Source: Sphingomonas naasensis (GTDB taxonomy: Bacteria; Pseudomonadota; Alphaproteobacteria; Sphingomonadales; Sphingomonadaceae). From it: a DNA stretch of 64,000 bases. Below are positions 7,586 to 16,508 of the stretch, in pieces. Position 1 is the stretch's first letter. Each line of letters opens with the position of its first letter. Location: contig NZ_SRXU01000012.1 in the NCBI RefSeq assembly GCF_004792695.1, forward strand, positions 1 through 64,000. The letters are read 5' to 3'. A program made the translations under genes and the position numbers. Below the pieces are notes generated by a model, which was not told where the DNA came from, did no database searches, and was given only the letters and a program-made list of their open reading frames with translations.

Positions 7586-9022
7586 ATGTTTTCCGGCAAA
7601 CCAATTCCCCTCGCGATCGCGATGGCCGTTTCATGGGTCGCGACGCCAGCGCTGGCGCAAGAGGCGCAGCACGTCGCGGCGCCATCCTATCAGGGGCCGA
7701 AGAACATGGAGGTGGCGCTATCGGCCGTGCGCTATGAGGACGTCGCGACCAATAGCCCCTCGGCGATCGTCTATGTGCTCGTCCGCAACAATACCACCAA
7801 GTCCGCGCCGCTGACCCGCGACACCTTCGCCGGTACAGCGCTCAGCGTCGGCGCCTCGGTCTATTCGAGCACCAGCTATACCTTCCCGTCGGGATATGAT
7901 GTGGCGGGCGCATTCGAGAACAGAACGCTGGCCGGCGGCACCGTCGTCACGATCGCGTTCCGGTTCCAGCTCTCGGGCCCGGTCCCGACCGCGCCCTCGA
8001 CTCTGACCATACATGAAAATCCGCCGGTGAAGCTGCTGGGGAAGGCCAACATCTTCACCCTGTCGAAGAGTGTGCCCGGCTATGTCGGCGCGCCGGCGCC
8101 GGCGCCGAAGCTCGGGACCCCGCCGCAGCTCGAGCTCGGCAGGGACGGCTATCAGTCGAATCGCGTGTCGGATTCGAGCTTCCACCAGCTCGGTCCGCTG
8201 CGCGTCCGCGCCGACCAGATCCAATATGGCCGTTTGCCGGCCGGCGGCGCGAACGCCGAATATATCGAAGTGCTGGCGACCGCGCAGAACACACTCGCGG
8301 TGCCCGTGCTGATCCACGGCTCGACGATTTCGGGCATCGTCGTCTCGGAAAAGGGTGACAATACCCGCAGCGACACGGTCAAATTCTACAAGGACGGAGT
8401 CGTCGCCACCAGTTTCCGGCTCAATCCCGGCGAATGGATGTACGTCACCGCCTCGTACGGCTTCCCCAACGAGGCGGCGCTACGTGCCGCCCGGCGGCTG
8501 GCGATCAGCTACTCGCCGTCCGATCAGGCCGGTGGGACGTTCGCCATCGACGTCCCGCCGCTGACCAAAAAAGCGGAGACTACGCCGACGACGACCAAGG
8601 CGGAGCCCGTGCCCGGTGCGACGACCTCGACGCCGGCGACCACCGAGGCCGCGTCGACCGCCGGCGAGGGCGACTTCCGCAAGACCGCCTATATGGACGT
8701 CAAGCTCGATGGAGTCGCCAGCACCAACGCTGGAATCGAAGTCACGCTGGCGGTGCGCAACAGGATCGGACGTCGGCTGGGCATGCAGCATGATTGGCAG
8801 ACCTATACGCTGCTCGGCTCCGACGGCGCCGCATATCGCAGCGACGGCAACCACTATGGCAGCTCGGCACGCGACGCGCTGCGCACCACCGTCTGGCTCG
8901 AAAACGATGAGGAGGCGAAGCGAACCTATCTGTTCGCCAGGGTTCCGCCCGGCGTGACTCCGACCCAGTTGATCATCCGCGACGGCGGCAAGGAAAAGGC
9001 GCGCATCGACCTGCCGCGCTGA
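7586..9022 (+). CDS. Secreted hypothetical protein, multiple beta-sandwich domains
   Basis: The 478-residue protein starts at the ATG giving MFSGKPIPLAIAMAVSW, a signal peptide cleaved after TPALA. The longer frame to 7433 is Arg-rich and lacks homology-like character. The mature protein is built of strand-rich segments (VALSAVRYEDVAT, LGPLRVRADQIQYG, TAYMDVKLDGVAS), so it probably consists of three related sandwich domains. A Thr/Pro/Ala linker (about residues 325-360) separates the last one. The domains resemble DUF4352-type extracellular folds, but only by pattern. No enzyme motif is visible. It converges with the TPR protein gene next to it (14-bp gap). Confidence 0.6.
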   Translation: MFSGKPIPLAIAMAVSWVATPALAQEAQHVAAPSYQGPKNMEVALSAVRYEDVATNSPSAIVYVLVRNNTTKSAPLTRDTFAGTALSVGASVYSSTSYTFPSGYDVAGAFENRTLAGGTVVTIAFRFQLSGPVPTAPSTLTIHENPPVKLLGKANIFTLSKSVPGYVGAPAPAPKLGTPPQLELGRDGYQSNRVSDSSFHQLGPLRVRADQIQYGRLPAGGANAEYIEVLATAQNTLAVPVLIHGSTISGIVVSEKGDNTRSDTVKFYKDGVVATSFRLNPGEWMYVTASYGFPNEAALRAARRLAISYSPSDQAGGTFAIDVPPLTKKAETTPTTTKAEPVPGATTSTPATTEAASTAGEGDFRKTAYMDVKLDGVASTNAGIEVTLAVRNRIGRRLGMQHDWQTYTLLGSDGAAYRSDGNHYGSSARDALRTTVWLENDEEAKRTYLFARVPPGVTPTQLIIRDGGKEKARIDLPR

Positions 9023-9036
9023 TCGGGCGGGCGGGA

Positions 9037-10842
9037 CTAGCCGGCGCGGAGCAGGTTCAGCGCCCGGGTGCGCTCGGGCGACGCATCCGGGCCATAGGCG
9101 ACCGGCAGCAGCGCCCGCCGCGCGGCAGCGGCGTCGCCGCGGCGGAGCAGCGCCTCGCCGAGCAGCAGCCGCGGGCCCGGTGCGGCGGGAACGGTGTCGA
9201 CCACCTTCATCAATCCCTCGATCGCGATGTCGGGCGGTGCCTCGCCGGCCTCGGCGAAGCTGCGATAATAAGCGAGCAGCGGCAGCGGATTGTCTGGATC
9301 GGCGCGGTTGGCGCGGGCGATCTCGGCGCGTGCCGCCCTGAGCCGCGCCTTGCGTTCGGCATCGGGCGCGGCGAGCGCCTCGGCGAGCAGCGCGGTGCCG
9401 CGCCATCCGCGCGCATCGCTGCTGTTCGGATCGGCGGCGAGGGCGCGGTCGGCGGCGCGGCGGCATTCTGCGGGGTTGCCGCTGCGGCATTCGGCCTCGG
9501 CGAGGAGGAGCTGGGCCTGCAGATTCGTGGGATAGCGGGCCGCGTCGGCGCGCAGATCCTTCAGCCAACCATCGCGCGCCATGCGCGCGCGGCGCAGCGC
9601 CTGCTCGGCCGCGGCAGCGGTTTCGGGATCGATGCCGGGCGCGGGCGGGGGCGGCAGCGCGATGCGCGAGCCCAGCTCGAGCCGGCCTTTGACGAAGGCG
9701 GCTTCTCCCTCGGTCAGCTGGCGGAGCATCGGCTCGACGGCGCGTGCGGCGGGATAGGTCATCTGTTCATAGGGCAGCTTGCGGTTGTCCCACGAAGCGA
9801 GATCGCGCTGGAGCTGATCGAGATCGCCAAATGCTTCCGCTGCCCGCGCGGGATCCCCGCCGGCGGCGATCGCCGCCAGATAGGCGCGCAGCCGGGGACG
9901 GCGTGCCTCGTCGAAGAACAGCATGTGCGCCAGCGCCCAGGCGTGGAACGGCGTCCAGCGGCTGTCGGCGCCGGCCGCCGCGGGATAGCGCCCGGTCAGC
10001 ACCTCCGCGAGCGGAGCGGAGCGCACATTGTCCATCACCCGGGCATAGCCCTCGGGTGCGCGGCCATAGGTTATCTGACCGTCTGCCTTGACCTCGATCG
10101 TCGCGAACAGCTCGCCAAAGCCGTCGATGTACCAGCGCGGATAGGCATTGGGGAAATGCGTCAGCAGCCAGTTGCGCGCGAATGCGGCGTAGATCCGCCC
10201 CTCCGCCGCGACCGGCACCGAGACGTCGTTGACCTGGACCGCGAAGGGGTCGTCCTTCTTCGCGAAACGCGCGTTGCTGCCAACGGGCCCGGCGAGGTGC
10301 GCGCTGAGCCCCGCGTCGTTGGAGGCGGGATCGGGTGCGCCGCCGCTGGTCGCGCGGATCAGATCGGGCAGAATGCCGGCAAGGCTGGTGCCGCGTTCGA
10401 GCTGCACGCGCGTGTCGTAGCGAGTCGCGGCGAGCACCGGACCATCCTCGCGCGGATCATAATAATTCTGCACGTCGAAGCCGCTGCGCCACGGGCCGGG
10501 GACGAAGCGCAGATTGCGCAGGCCCATCGCGTCGAACTCGCGCGAATCGCCGACCAGCGTGACGCGCAGTTTCCGCGTGTCGTCGGGCTGGTCGACGCGG
10601 CCGTGCAGCACTGCGAGCAGAAAGTGCAGCCGCTCGAGATTATGGGCGATGCGGCGCAGCTCGGCCTCGCTGCCGTCGCTGATCACGATGACGTGATCGG
10701 TCTCGGCCTCGCGCCACCGGCTCAGCTTCTCCAGCCTGCCCTGAACGACGATCGTCTCGTCCTGCGGCGCGGTCTGGGCGGTGGCGGGAACGGACAGGGC
10801 GAGCGCCAGGAAAAGCGCGCCGATGTGGGTCGCAGGCCGCAT
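9037..10842 (-). CDS. Periplasmic TPR protein with a degenerate peptidase-MA-like domain
   Basis: The 601-residue protein starts MRPATHIGALFLALAL, a signal peptide cleaved after VPATA. The start is fixed by AGGAGG just before the ATG at 10842. The N-terminal half resembles DUF1570/peptidase-MA-like gluzincins: a beta-strand-rich entry, then YAAFARNWLLTHF and YPRWYIDGFGELFATI. The zinc-binding HExxH expected between them is absent, so it is unlikely to be an active metallopeptidase. The C-terminal 180 residues are Ala-rich helical hairpins with TPR spacing (LLLAEAECRSGN, ALLRRGDAAAARRALLP). I infer a scaffold or substrate-binding role. Substrate unknown. Confidence 0.6.
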   Translation of the reverse strand: MRPATHIGALFLALALSVPATAQTAPQDETIVVQGRLEKLSRWREAETDHVIVISDGSEAELRRIAHNLERLHFLLAVLHGRVDQPDDTRKLRVTLVGDSREFDAMGLRNLRFVPGPWRSGFDVQNYYDPREDGPVLAATRYDTRVQLERGTSLAGILPDLIRATSGGAPDPASNDAGLSAHLAGPVGSNARFAKKDDPFAVQVNDVSVPVAAEGRIYAAFARNWLLTHFPNAYPRWYIDGFGELFATIEVKADGQITYGRAPEGYARVMDNVRSAPLAEVLTGRYPAAAGADSRWTPFHAWALAHMLFFDEARRPRLRAYLAAIAAGGDPARAAEAFGDLDQLQRDLASWDNRKLPYEQMTYPAARAVEPMLRQLTEGEAAFVKGRLELGSRIALPPPPAPGIDPETAAAAEQALRRARMARDGWLKDLRADAARYPTNLQAQLLLAEAECRSGNPAECRRAADRALAADPNSSDARGWRGTALLAEALAAPDAERKARLRAARAEIARANRADPDNPLPLLAYYRSFAEAGEAPPDIAIEGLMKVVDTVPAAPGPRLLLGEALLRRGDAAAARRALLPVAYGPDASPERTRALNLLRAG

Positions 10843-10948
10843 ACATCCCTCCTGTTTCGGCGGAATATGCCGCACGGCGCGGAAAAGGGAAGATCGGAGG
10901 AGGGAGGCGGGCGGCGCGCCGGCGCCGGCCGCGACGATCGGCCGCGGC

Positions 10949-12349
10949 TCAATGCAGCGAGCGGAAGCCGGCGCGTAGATCATGGGTGAACGCTTCGGGC
11001 TGTTCCCACGCGGCGAAATGCCCGCCCTTGGGGTGGCGGTTATAATAGACCAGCCTCGGGAAGCTCCGCTCCGCCCAGCTCCGCGGCGCCTGATAGAGCT
11101 CGTCGGGGAAGGCGCTCACCACCACGGGGACGGTGACCCCCTGCGGCCTGAAGAAGGCGAGCTTGTTCTCCCAATAGAGCCGCGCAGAGGAAATCGCGGT
11201 CTCGGTGAGCCAGTAGAGCGTGATATTGTCGAGCACGTCGTCGCGGGTCAGCCCCTCGGCCTTTCCGTCGAACACGCGGGCGATCAGCTCATAGCTGCGC
11301 AGATCGTGGTCGAGGATCCACGCGGCGAGGCCGATCGGCGAATCCTCCAGCGCATAGAGCGTCTGCGGGCGGTGGTTCATCTCCTGCGCATAGCCGAGGC
11401 CGTTCTTGTAGAAGAAGTCGAGCTGCTCATAGGCCTGCTGCTCCTCGGCGGAGAGTCCGGCGGGCGGGGCGCCGCCTGCGGCGAGCGCGGCCTCGATCTC
11501 CGGCGGGATTGCCGAGGGCATGTTGAGATGCACGCCGAGCACGCGCCCCGGCTCATGGACCGCGAGCTGCTCGGTGATCGGATCGCCCCAGTCGCCGCCC
11601 GAGGCGACGAAGCGCTTGTAGCCGAGCCGGTCCATCAGCACCGCCCAGGCCTTGGCGACGCGCACCGGATCCCAGCCGAGCTCGGTCGGCTTGCCCGAAA
11701 AGCCGTGCCCCGGGATCGATGGAATCACCACGTCGAACGCATCCGCGGCAGTGCCGCCATAGGCGGTCGGGTGGGTCAGCGGCCCAATGATCTTGAGCTG
11801 CTCGATGATCGATCCCGGCCAGCCATGGGTGACGATCAGCGGCAACGCGTTCGGGTGCTGCGACCTGACGTGGATGAAGTGAATGTCGATACCGTCGATA
11901 CGCGTCACGAACTGCGGCAATGCATTCATCCGCGCCTCGACTCCGTGCCAGTCGTAATGCCGTTCCCAATAGTCGGCGAGCTTGCGCATCGTCGCGAGCT
12001 GGACGCCCTGCGAGGGATCGGAGACCAGTTCCTTGCTCGGCCAGCGCACCGCTGCGATCCGATGCCGGAGGTCCGCCAGCGCTGCGTTGGAAGCGTGGTA
12101 GCTGAATGGACGGATCCTATCGTCGCCGTCGAACGGCGTGGCCAGCGCGGCGTCGCTCGGGAGACCGCCGATGATCGTGGCGGTCGCCGGCGATGTGGCG
12201 GCGGCGGCTTGCACCAGCGTCTCGGCGGGATTGACGGGAGGTGGCGGCGTAGAGGCATTCGCGCTCAGCGGAACCAGCGCGCCTACCGTTCCGGCGACGC
12301 TCGATACGAGGAAATGCCGTCTGCCTACCGACGGATACCATCCGGGCAT
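10949..12349 (-). CDS. Tat-exported epoxide hydrolase, EHN family (copy 1)
   Basis: The 466-residue protein starts at the ATG preceded by AGGAGA. Its first 32 residues contain RRHFLVSS, a twin-arginine signal. The N-terminal EHN domain (residues 80-180) includes YWERHYDWHGVEARMN. The alpha/beta-hydrolase core has the oxyanion motif HGWPGS (175-180), the nucleophile motif GGDWGD with Asp253, and a C-terminal KGGHFAAWEQPE carrying the catalytic His. This is the microsomal/juvenile-hormone epoxide hydrolase type, which opens epoxides to diols through an ester intermediate. A paralogue lies at 45502-46773. It ends 106 bp upstream of the TPR protein gene in the same direction. Confidence 0.88.
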   Translation of the reverse strand: MPGWYPSVGRRHFLVSSVAGTVGALVPLSANASTPPPPVNPAETLVQAAAATSPATATIIGGLPSDAALATPFDGDDRIRPFSYHASNAALADLRHRIAAVRWPSKELVSDPSQGVQLATMRKLADYWERHYDWHGVEARMNALPQFVTRIDGIDIHFIHVRSQHPNALPLIVTHGWPGSIIEQLKIIGPLTHPTAYGGTAADAFDVVIPSIPGHGFSGKPTELGWDPVRVAKAWAVLMDRLGYKRFVASGGDWGDPITEQLAVHEPGRVLGVHLNMPSAIPPEIEAALAAGGAPPAGLSAEEQQAYEQLDFFYKNGLGYAQEMNHRPQTLYALEDSPIGLAAWILDHDLRSYELIARVFDGKAEGLTRDDVLDNITLYWLTETAISSARLYWENKLAFFRPQGVTVPVVVSAFPDELYQAPRSWAERSFPRLVYYNRHPKGGHFAAWEQPEAFTHDLRAGFRSLH

Positions 12350-12504
12350 GATCGTTCTCCTGCTCTGAATGCGTTGCATGGTCGAGCGGGGCGGAACGAG
12401 GCCGCGGGGGATTGCACGCACGAACAGGCAACCATGCGAAGCCGTGCGCCTCGCCGCCCGAGTCGTCAACGCGGCCCGTGGCAGCCGCGGCGCCGGCATA
12501 TGAA

Positions 12505-12534
12505 GAAGGGGCCGGAATCGCTTCCGGCCCCTTC
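12505..12534. terminator. Terminator hairpin downstream of rplA
   Basis: A perfect 13-bp stem (GAAGGGGCCGGAA and its complement) with loop TCGC lies 25 bp beyond the rplA stop. On the minus strand it is followed only by TTCAT, a weak U-tract, while on the plus strand AAATTTTATTT follows. It probably ends the rplKA transcript. The remaining bases between the epoxide hydrolase start (12349) and here hold nothing recognised. Confidence 0.65.
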
Positions 12535-12559
12535 AAATTTTATTTGTACGTCAGTGACG

Positions 12560-13252
12560 TCAGATCGTTGCGACTTCCGCCACATCGACCTTGACGCCCG
12601 GGCCCATCGAGGAGCTCAGCGCGACCTTGCGCAGATACTTGCCCTTGGCGCCGGCCGGCTTGGCCTTGACCACCGCATCGACCAGCGCGTCGAAGTTCGC
12701 GCGCAGATCCTCGGCCGGGAACGACGCCTTGCCGATGCCCGAATGGATGATGCCGGCCTTCTCGACGCGATACTCGACCTGACCGCCCTTGGCGGCCTTG
12801 ACCGCTTCGGCGACGTTCATGGTCACGGTGCCGAGCTTCGGGTTCGGCATCAGGCCCTTGGGACCCAGCACCTTGCCGAGGCGGCCGACCAGACCCATCA
12901 TGTCGGGCGTGGCGATGCAGCGATCGAAATCGATCTTGCCGCCCTGGATCGTCTCCATCAGGTCTTCGGCGCCGACGACGTCGGCACCCGCCTCGCGGGC
13001 CTCGTCGGCCTTGGCGCCCTTGGCGAACACGCCGACGCGCACGGTCTTGCCGGTGCCCTTGGGCAGGGTCACGACGCCGCGGACCATCTGGTCGGCGTGG
13101 CGCGGATCGACGCCGAGGTTGAGCGCGACTTCGACGGTCTCGTCGAACTTCGAGGTGGCGTTCGCCTTGACGATGCCGATCGCCTCATCGACGCCGTGGA
13201 GCTTGTCCGCGTCGACGGTCCAGGTCTTCTGCTTCTTGGTCAGCTTTGCCAT
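12560..13252 (-). CDS. rplA: 50S ribosomal protein L1
   Basis: The 230-residue protein begins MAKLTKKQKTW and contains the L1 hallmarks: FDETVEVALNLGVDPRHADQ in outline, the rRNA-contact region GTVTMNVAEAVKAAKGG, and LGPKGLMPNPK near residue 130. It forms the mobile L1 stalk near the E site and in many bacteria represses its own operon. The length is normal. It lies 4 bp downstream of rplK and is co-transcribed with it. Confidence 0.98.
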   Translation of the reverse strand: MAKLTKKQKTWTVDADKLHGVDEAIGIVKANATSKFDETVEVALNLGVDPRHADQMVRGVVTLPKGTGKTVRVGVFAKGAKADEAREAGADVVGAEDLMETIQGGKIDFDRCIATPDMMGLVGRLGKVLGPKGLMPNPKLGTVTMNVAEAVKAAKGGQVEYRVEKAGIIHSGIGKASFPAEDLRANFDALVDAVVKAKPAGAKGKYLRKVALSSSMGPGVKVDVAEVATI

Positions 13253-13256
13253 CGTA

Positions 13257-13688
13257 TCAGCCCTCCACCACTTCGAGGCCCATCGCGCGGGCGGAGCCTT
13301 CGATGATCTTGGTCGCTGCCTCGATGTCGTTGGCGTTCAGGTCCTTCATCTTGACCTGGGCGATCTCGCTGAGCTGCGAGCGCTTGATCTTGCCGGCAAC
13401 CGACTTGCCCGGCTCCTTCGAGCCCGACTTGAGGTTGATCGCCTTCTTGATCAGATAGGTCGCCGGCGGCGTCTTGGTCTCGAACGAGAACGAACGGTCC
13501 GCATAGACGGTGATCACGGTGGGAAGGGGGGTGCCCTTTTCCGCGTCGCCGGTCTGGGCGTTGAACGCCTTGCAGAATTCCATGATGTTCACGCCGCGCT
13601 GACCCAGAGCAGGGCCGATCGGCGGCGAGGGGTTTGCGGCGCCCGCAGGCACCTGCAGCTTGATATAGCCGGTAATCTTCTTTGCCAT
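13257..13688 (-). CDS. rplK: 50S ribosomal protein L11
   Basis: The 143-residue protein starts MAKKITGYIKLQVPAG. It has the proline-rich N-terminal domain with NPSPPIGPALGQRGVN, which binds the GTPase-associated rRNA and RelA-type factors. Its C-terminal RNA-binding domain ends EGSARAMGLEVVEG. The start is preceded by an AG-rich ribosome site (AAAGAGAG). It is the first gene of the rplKA pair. In most bacteria nusG sits directly upstream, but here nusG is about 6.9 kb away. Confidence 0.98.
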   Translation of the reverse strand: MAKKITGYIKLQVPAGAANPSPPIGPALGQRGVNIMEFCKAFNAQTGDAEKGTPLPTVITVYADRSFSFETKTPPATYLIKKAINLKSGSKEPGKSVAGKIKRSQLSEIAQVKMKDLNANDIEAATKIIEGSARAMGLEVVEG

Positions 13689-13742
13689 GTCACTCTCTTT
13701 CAGGGAGCCTCAAAGGCCCCGATCAAGTTTAGCGGTTCAGCC

Positions 13743-13758
13743 GGACGCCGGGGCGTCC
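13743..13758. promoter_or_regulatory. GC-rich palindrome in the rplK leader
   Basis: GGACGCC-GG-GGCGTCC forms a perfect palindrome 55 bp upstream of rplK, inside the 266-bp gap shared with the divergent PstS-like gene. It may fold in the rplK leader. I could not place a convincing promoter around it. Confidence 0.3.
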
Positions 13759-13954
13759 TCCCGCAGGGTTTCCATTGCGAGTGCTTTGGAAGCGCGCGCC
13801 CCTAACCGAATGCGGCGCAAAAGGCAAATCCTTATGCCGCCCGGGCACCGACGCGCGCGGCCCTGCCGGCCTGTCATCAGGCGGTAACCCGGCTGTTCGA
13901 CACGGGCAGCAACGGACGCGTGTGCTTTTGCGCCCTCAATCGCAGGAGGGGAGG

Positions 13955-14998
13955 ATGGCGATGCCTGGTCGGTCCGGTGTCTTGACGTGCGTCACGCTCG
14001 CGCTCGCGCTCGCCGCGTGCGACGGCAGTTCCTCGCGGGAGATCCGGGCAGTGGGATCCTCGACGATCTACCCCTTCACCCGAACGGTGGCGGAGGCCTT
14101 CGTCGCGGGCAAGAAAGGCCGCAAGGCGCCGGCGATCGAATCGATCGGCACCGGCGCCGGAATCCGCCGCTTCTGCGAGGGTGCGGGCTATGCGCATGCC
14201 GACATCGCCGACGCCTCGCGCCGGATGCGGCGCACCGAATATGACCGCTGCCAGTCGAACGGGGTGGGCGACATCATCGAGATCCCGATCGGGCTCGACG
14301 GCATCGCGCTCGCCGAAAGCAATGCCGGGCCCAGGCTCCAGCTGACCCGCAAGGACCTCTATCTCGCGCTGGCGGCCAATCCGAAGGGCAAGCCCAACAC
14401 CGCGAAAACGTGGCGCGAGGTCAATTCGAAGCTTCCGGCGATCCCGATCCTCGTGATCGGCCCTCCCGCTACGAGCGGCACGCGCGACGCCTTTGTCGAA
14501 CTGATCCTCGAACATGGCTGTGTCGAGGCGATGCCCGAAGCGAGCGAGCTCAAAAAGGCCGCCGATCCGGCGCTGTTCGACAAGGCGTGCCGCCAGATCC
14601 GCGGCGACGGCGCCTATGCCGAACGCGGCGAGGACGACAATGTCATCGTCGAGGGGCTGGCCCAGAACCCCCATGCGCTCGGGCTGATCGGCTATTCGTG
14701 GCTCGACCGTAACCGCGCCCGGCTGCACGGCGTGCCGATCGACGGGGTCACCCCGGATTACACTGCGATCGCCAGCGGTAAATATCCGGGCGTCCGCACG
14801 CTGTATCTCTACGTCAAGAAACGCCATCTCGAAGCGGTGACGGGCCTCAAGGACTTCCTCAACCTCTACGCGTCGATGTGGGCGCCGGACGGCCCCCTCG
14901 CCAAGCGCGGGCTGATCGCGTCGCCGCAAAAGATCCGCGACCGTTCGCTCGAGGCGATCCAGCTCGCCCTGCCGCTCGACGTCTCCGCGCTGCCCTGA
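13955..14998 (+). CDS. PstS-like phosphate-binding lipoprotein, orphan
   Basis: The 347-residue protein starts at the first of two close ATGs (13955, 13961) after AGGAGGGGAGG. A lipobox LAAC near residue 27 marks it as a lipoprotein. The mature part has the PBP-like opening EIRAVGSSTIYPFTRTVAEAF, then IGTGAGIRRFCEG. Further on are PATSGTRDAFVELILEHGC and an ending about transport-type closing helices. These match the PstS family, which binds phosphate outside the inner membrane. No pstCAB, phoU or phoB gene is nearby, so it may serve a distant transporter or act as a sensor. Confidence 0.85.
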   Translation: MAMPGRSGVLTCVTLALALAACDGSSSREIRAVGSSTIYPFTRTVAEAFVAGKKGRKAPAIESIGTGAGIRRFCEGAGYAHADIADASRRMRRTEYDRCQSNGVGDIIEIPIGLDGIALAESNAGPRLQLTRKDLYLALAANPKGKPNTAKTWREVNSKLPAIPILVIGPPATSGTRDAFVELILEHGCVEAMPEASELKKAADPALFDKACRQIRGDGAYAERGEDDNVIVEGLAQNPHALGLIGYSWLDRNRARLHGVPIDGVTPDYTAIASGKYPGVRTLYLYVKKRHLEAVTGLKDFLNLYASMWAPDGPLAKRGLIASPQKIRDRSLEAIQLALPLDVSALP

Positions 14999-15005
14999 GG
15001 CGCGA

Positions 15006-15899
15006 TCAGCCCCGGTAGCGCAGCGCCTCGACGATCGTGGCGAAGGCGGGGGTCGGCTGGCGGCGGCTGGGATAATAGAGGTGATAGCCCGGGAAGGGCG
15101 GCGACCATTCGCTCAGCACCGCCTCGAGCGCGCCGCTGTCGAGATGCGGCTGGATCAGCGACAGCGGCAGATAGGCGATGCCGAAGCCGTCGAGCGTGGC
15201 TTCGAGGATCGGCAGGATCGAGGAGAATACCAATTGCCCCTCTACGCGCACGCGCAACTCGCGGCCGTTCTGGGTGAATTCCCACGCATAGAGCCCGCCA
15301 TAGGTGGGCAGCCTGAGGTTGAGGCAGTTGTGATCGGTGAGTTGCTCCAGCGTGTCCGGGCGCCCTCTGGCGTCGAAATAGGCGGGAGAGGCGACCGCGA
15401 GCATTCGCGCCTCGGGGGCGATCGGCACCGCGATCATGTCCTTCGCAATGATCTCGCCGAAGCGCACCCCGGCGTCGAAACGCTCGGCGACGATATCGGT
15501 CAGCGTGTAGTCGGTGACGATCTCGACATGGATATCGGGATATTCGGGCAGCACGCGTCTGAGCGCCGGCCAGAGCACCATCTTCAGCGAATGCTCGTCG
15601 GCGCTGATCCGGACATTGCCCGCGGGCTTGTCGCGCAACGCGCTGAGGCTGGCCAGCTCGGCCTCGACCTCGTCGAAACGCGGGCCGACTGAACGCAGCA
15701 GCCGCTCGCCTGCCTCGGTGGGGGTGACGCTGCGGGTGGTGCGGTTGAGCAGCCTGAGGCCGAGCCGCTCCTCGAGCGCGCGCATGCTGTGGCTGAGCGC
15801 GGACGGCGTCACGCCGAGCTGCGCGGCGGCGCGGGTGAAGCTCCGTTCGCGCGCGACGCCGAGAAAGGCGGAGAGCTCTGCGAGATGCTGCCGGTTCAT
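15006..15899 (-). CDS. LysR-family transcriptional regulator
   Basis: The 297-residue protein has an N-terminal winged helix (residues 5-62: ELSAFLGVARERSFTRAAAQLGV, then SALSHSMRALEERLGLRLLNRTTR). An inducer-binding domain fills the rest. It is transcribed away from the cupin, aldo-keto reductase and alcohol dehydrogenase genes, the usual arrangement for a LysR regulator and its target. No ribosome site precedes the ATG. Instead, TATAAT lies seven bases upstream, which suggests a leaderless mRNA. The inducer is unknown. Confidence 0.92.
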   Translation of the reverse strand: MNRQHLAELSAFLGVARERSFTRAAAQLGVTPSALSHSMRALEERLGLRLLNRTTRSVTPTEAGERLLRSVGPRFDEVEAELASLSALRDKPAGNVRISADEHSLKMVLWPALRRVLPEYPDIHVEIVTDYTLTDIVAERFDAGVRFGEIIAKDMIAVPIAPEARMLAVASPAYFDARGRPDTLEQLTDHNCLNLRLPTYGGLYAWEFTQNGRELRVRVEGQLVFSSILPILEATLDGFGIAYLPLSLIQPHLDSGALEAVLSEWSPPFPGYHLYYPSRRQPTPAFATIVEALRYRG

Positions 15900-15900
15900 T

Positions 15901-15919
15901 GTTGAATTATATTCACAAC
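15901..15919. promoter_or_regulatory. LysR dyad overlapping a TATAAT box
   Basis: GTTG-N11-CAAC is a short dyad of the T-N11-A class used by LysR regulators. On the minus strand the hexamer TATAAT occupies 15911-15906, so transcription would begin near 15899, the A of the LysR start codon. Binding here would block the regulator's own promoter. No clear TTGACA lies at the matching -35 position. Confidence 0.45.
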
Positions 15920-15999
15920 TACATGGAGATCATAGCGGCTAATCGCGCGCGCCGGCGGCGCCTATCTGCGCCTGCACACAGCAGGAACGGAGGTTCGGC

Positions 16000-16506
16000 G
16001 TGAAGGCGATGACGACGATAGCCTTGCTCGCGCTCTCCGCATCCCAATCCGGCGGACAGATGCCGCCGCGTCAGGAGCAGACCATGAAAATACAACGAGG
16101 CGGATCGCAGCCTTCGCAGCAAGGGCCGGCGGCGTGGTTCACCGGGTCGGTCCGCATCGACCCGCTCAACACCGCGCCGGCACCCGCGCGGCACGGCGCC
16201 GCGAGCGTCACTTTCGAGCCCGGCGCGCGCACCGCGTGGCACACCCACCCGCTCGGCCAGACGCTGATCGTCACCGCGGGCGTCGGGTGGACGCAGTGCG
16301 AGGGCGAGCCGATCGTCGAGATCCGCGCCGGGGACGTGATCTGGTGCCCGCCGGGGCATCGCCACTGGCACGGCGCGACGCCGACGACGGCGATGACCCA
16401 CATCGCCATCCAGGAAGCGCTCGACGGCAAGATGGTCGCGTGGATGGAGCAGGTGACCGACGCCGAATATCGCGCGGGACCGGCCCGCGGCGTGGAACAG
16501 GAGTGA
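16000..16506 (+). CDS. Cupin-domain protein
   Basis: A GTG at 16000 with GGAGG six bases upstream gives 168 residues. An internal ATG at 16084 after AGGAG gives 140 residues and matches the usual start of this family (MKIQRGGSQPS). The extra 28 residues resemble a weak signal peptide, so either start is possible. The cupin core has FEPGARTAWHTHPLGQT and, 50 residues on, WCPPGHRHWHGA, which together provide three to four histidines for a metal. Such proteins include small carboxymuconolactone- or mandelonitrile-type cupins. It overlaps no gene but is 2 bp from the aldo-keto reductase start and clearly co-transcribed. Confidence 0.82.
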   Translation: MKAMTTIALLALSASQSGGQMPPRQEQTMKIQRGGSQPSQQGPAAWFTGSVRIDPLNTAPAPARHGAASVTFEPGARTAWHTHPLGQTLIVTAGVGWTQCEGEPIVEIRAGDVIWCPPGHRHWHGATPTTAMTHIAIQEALDGKMVAWMEQVTDAEYRAGPARGVEQE

Positions 16507-16508
16507 CG

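Noticed and set aside
10982..13306. 774-codon plus-strand frame across epoxide hydrolase and rplA
   Set aside because: It runs antisense through two well-supported genes and gives a low-complexity product.
13955..14998. Part of a complete phosphate transport operon
   Set aside because: Only the binding protein is present. The neighbours are rplK and a LysR gene.
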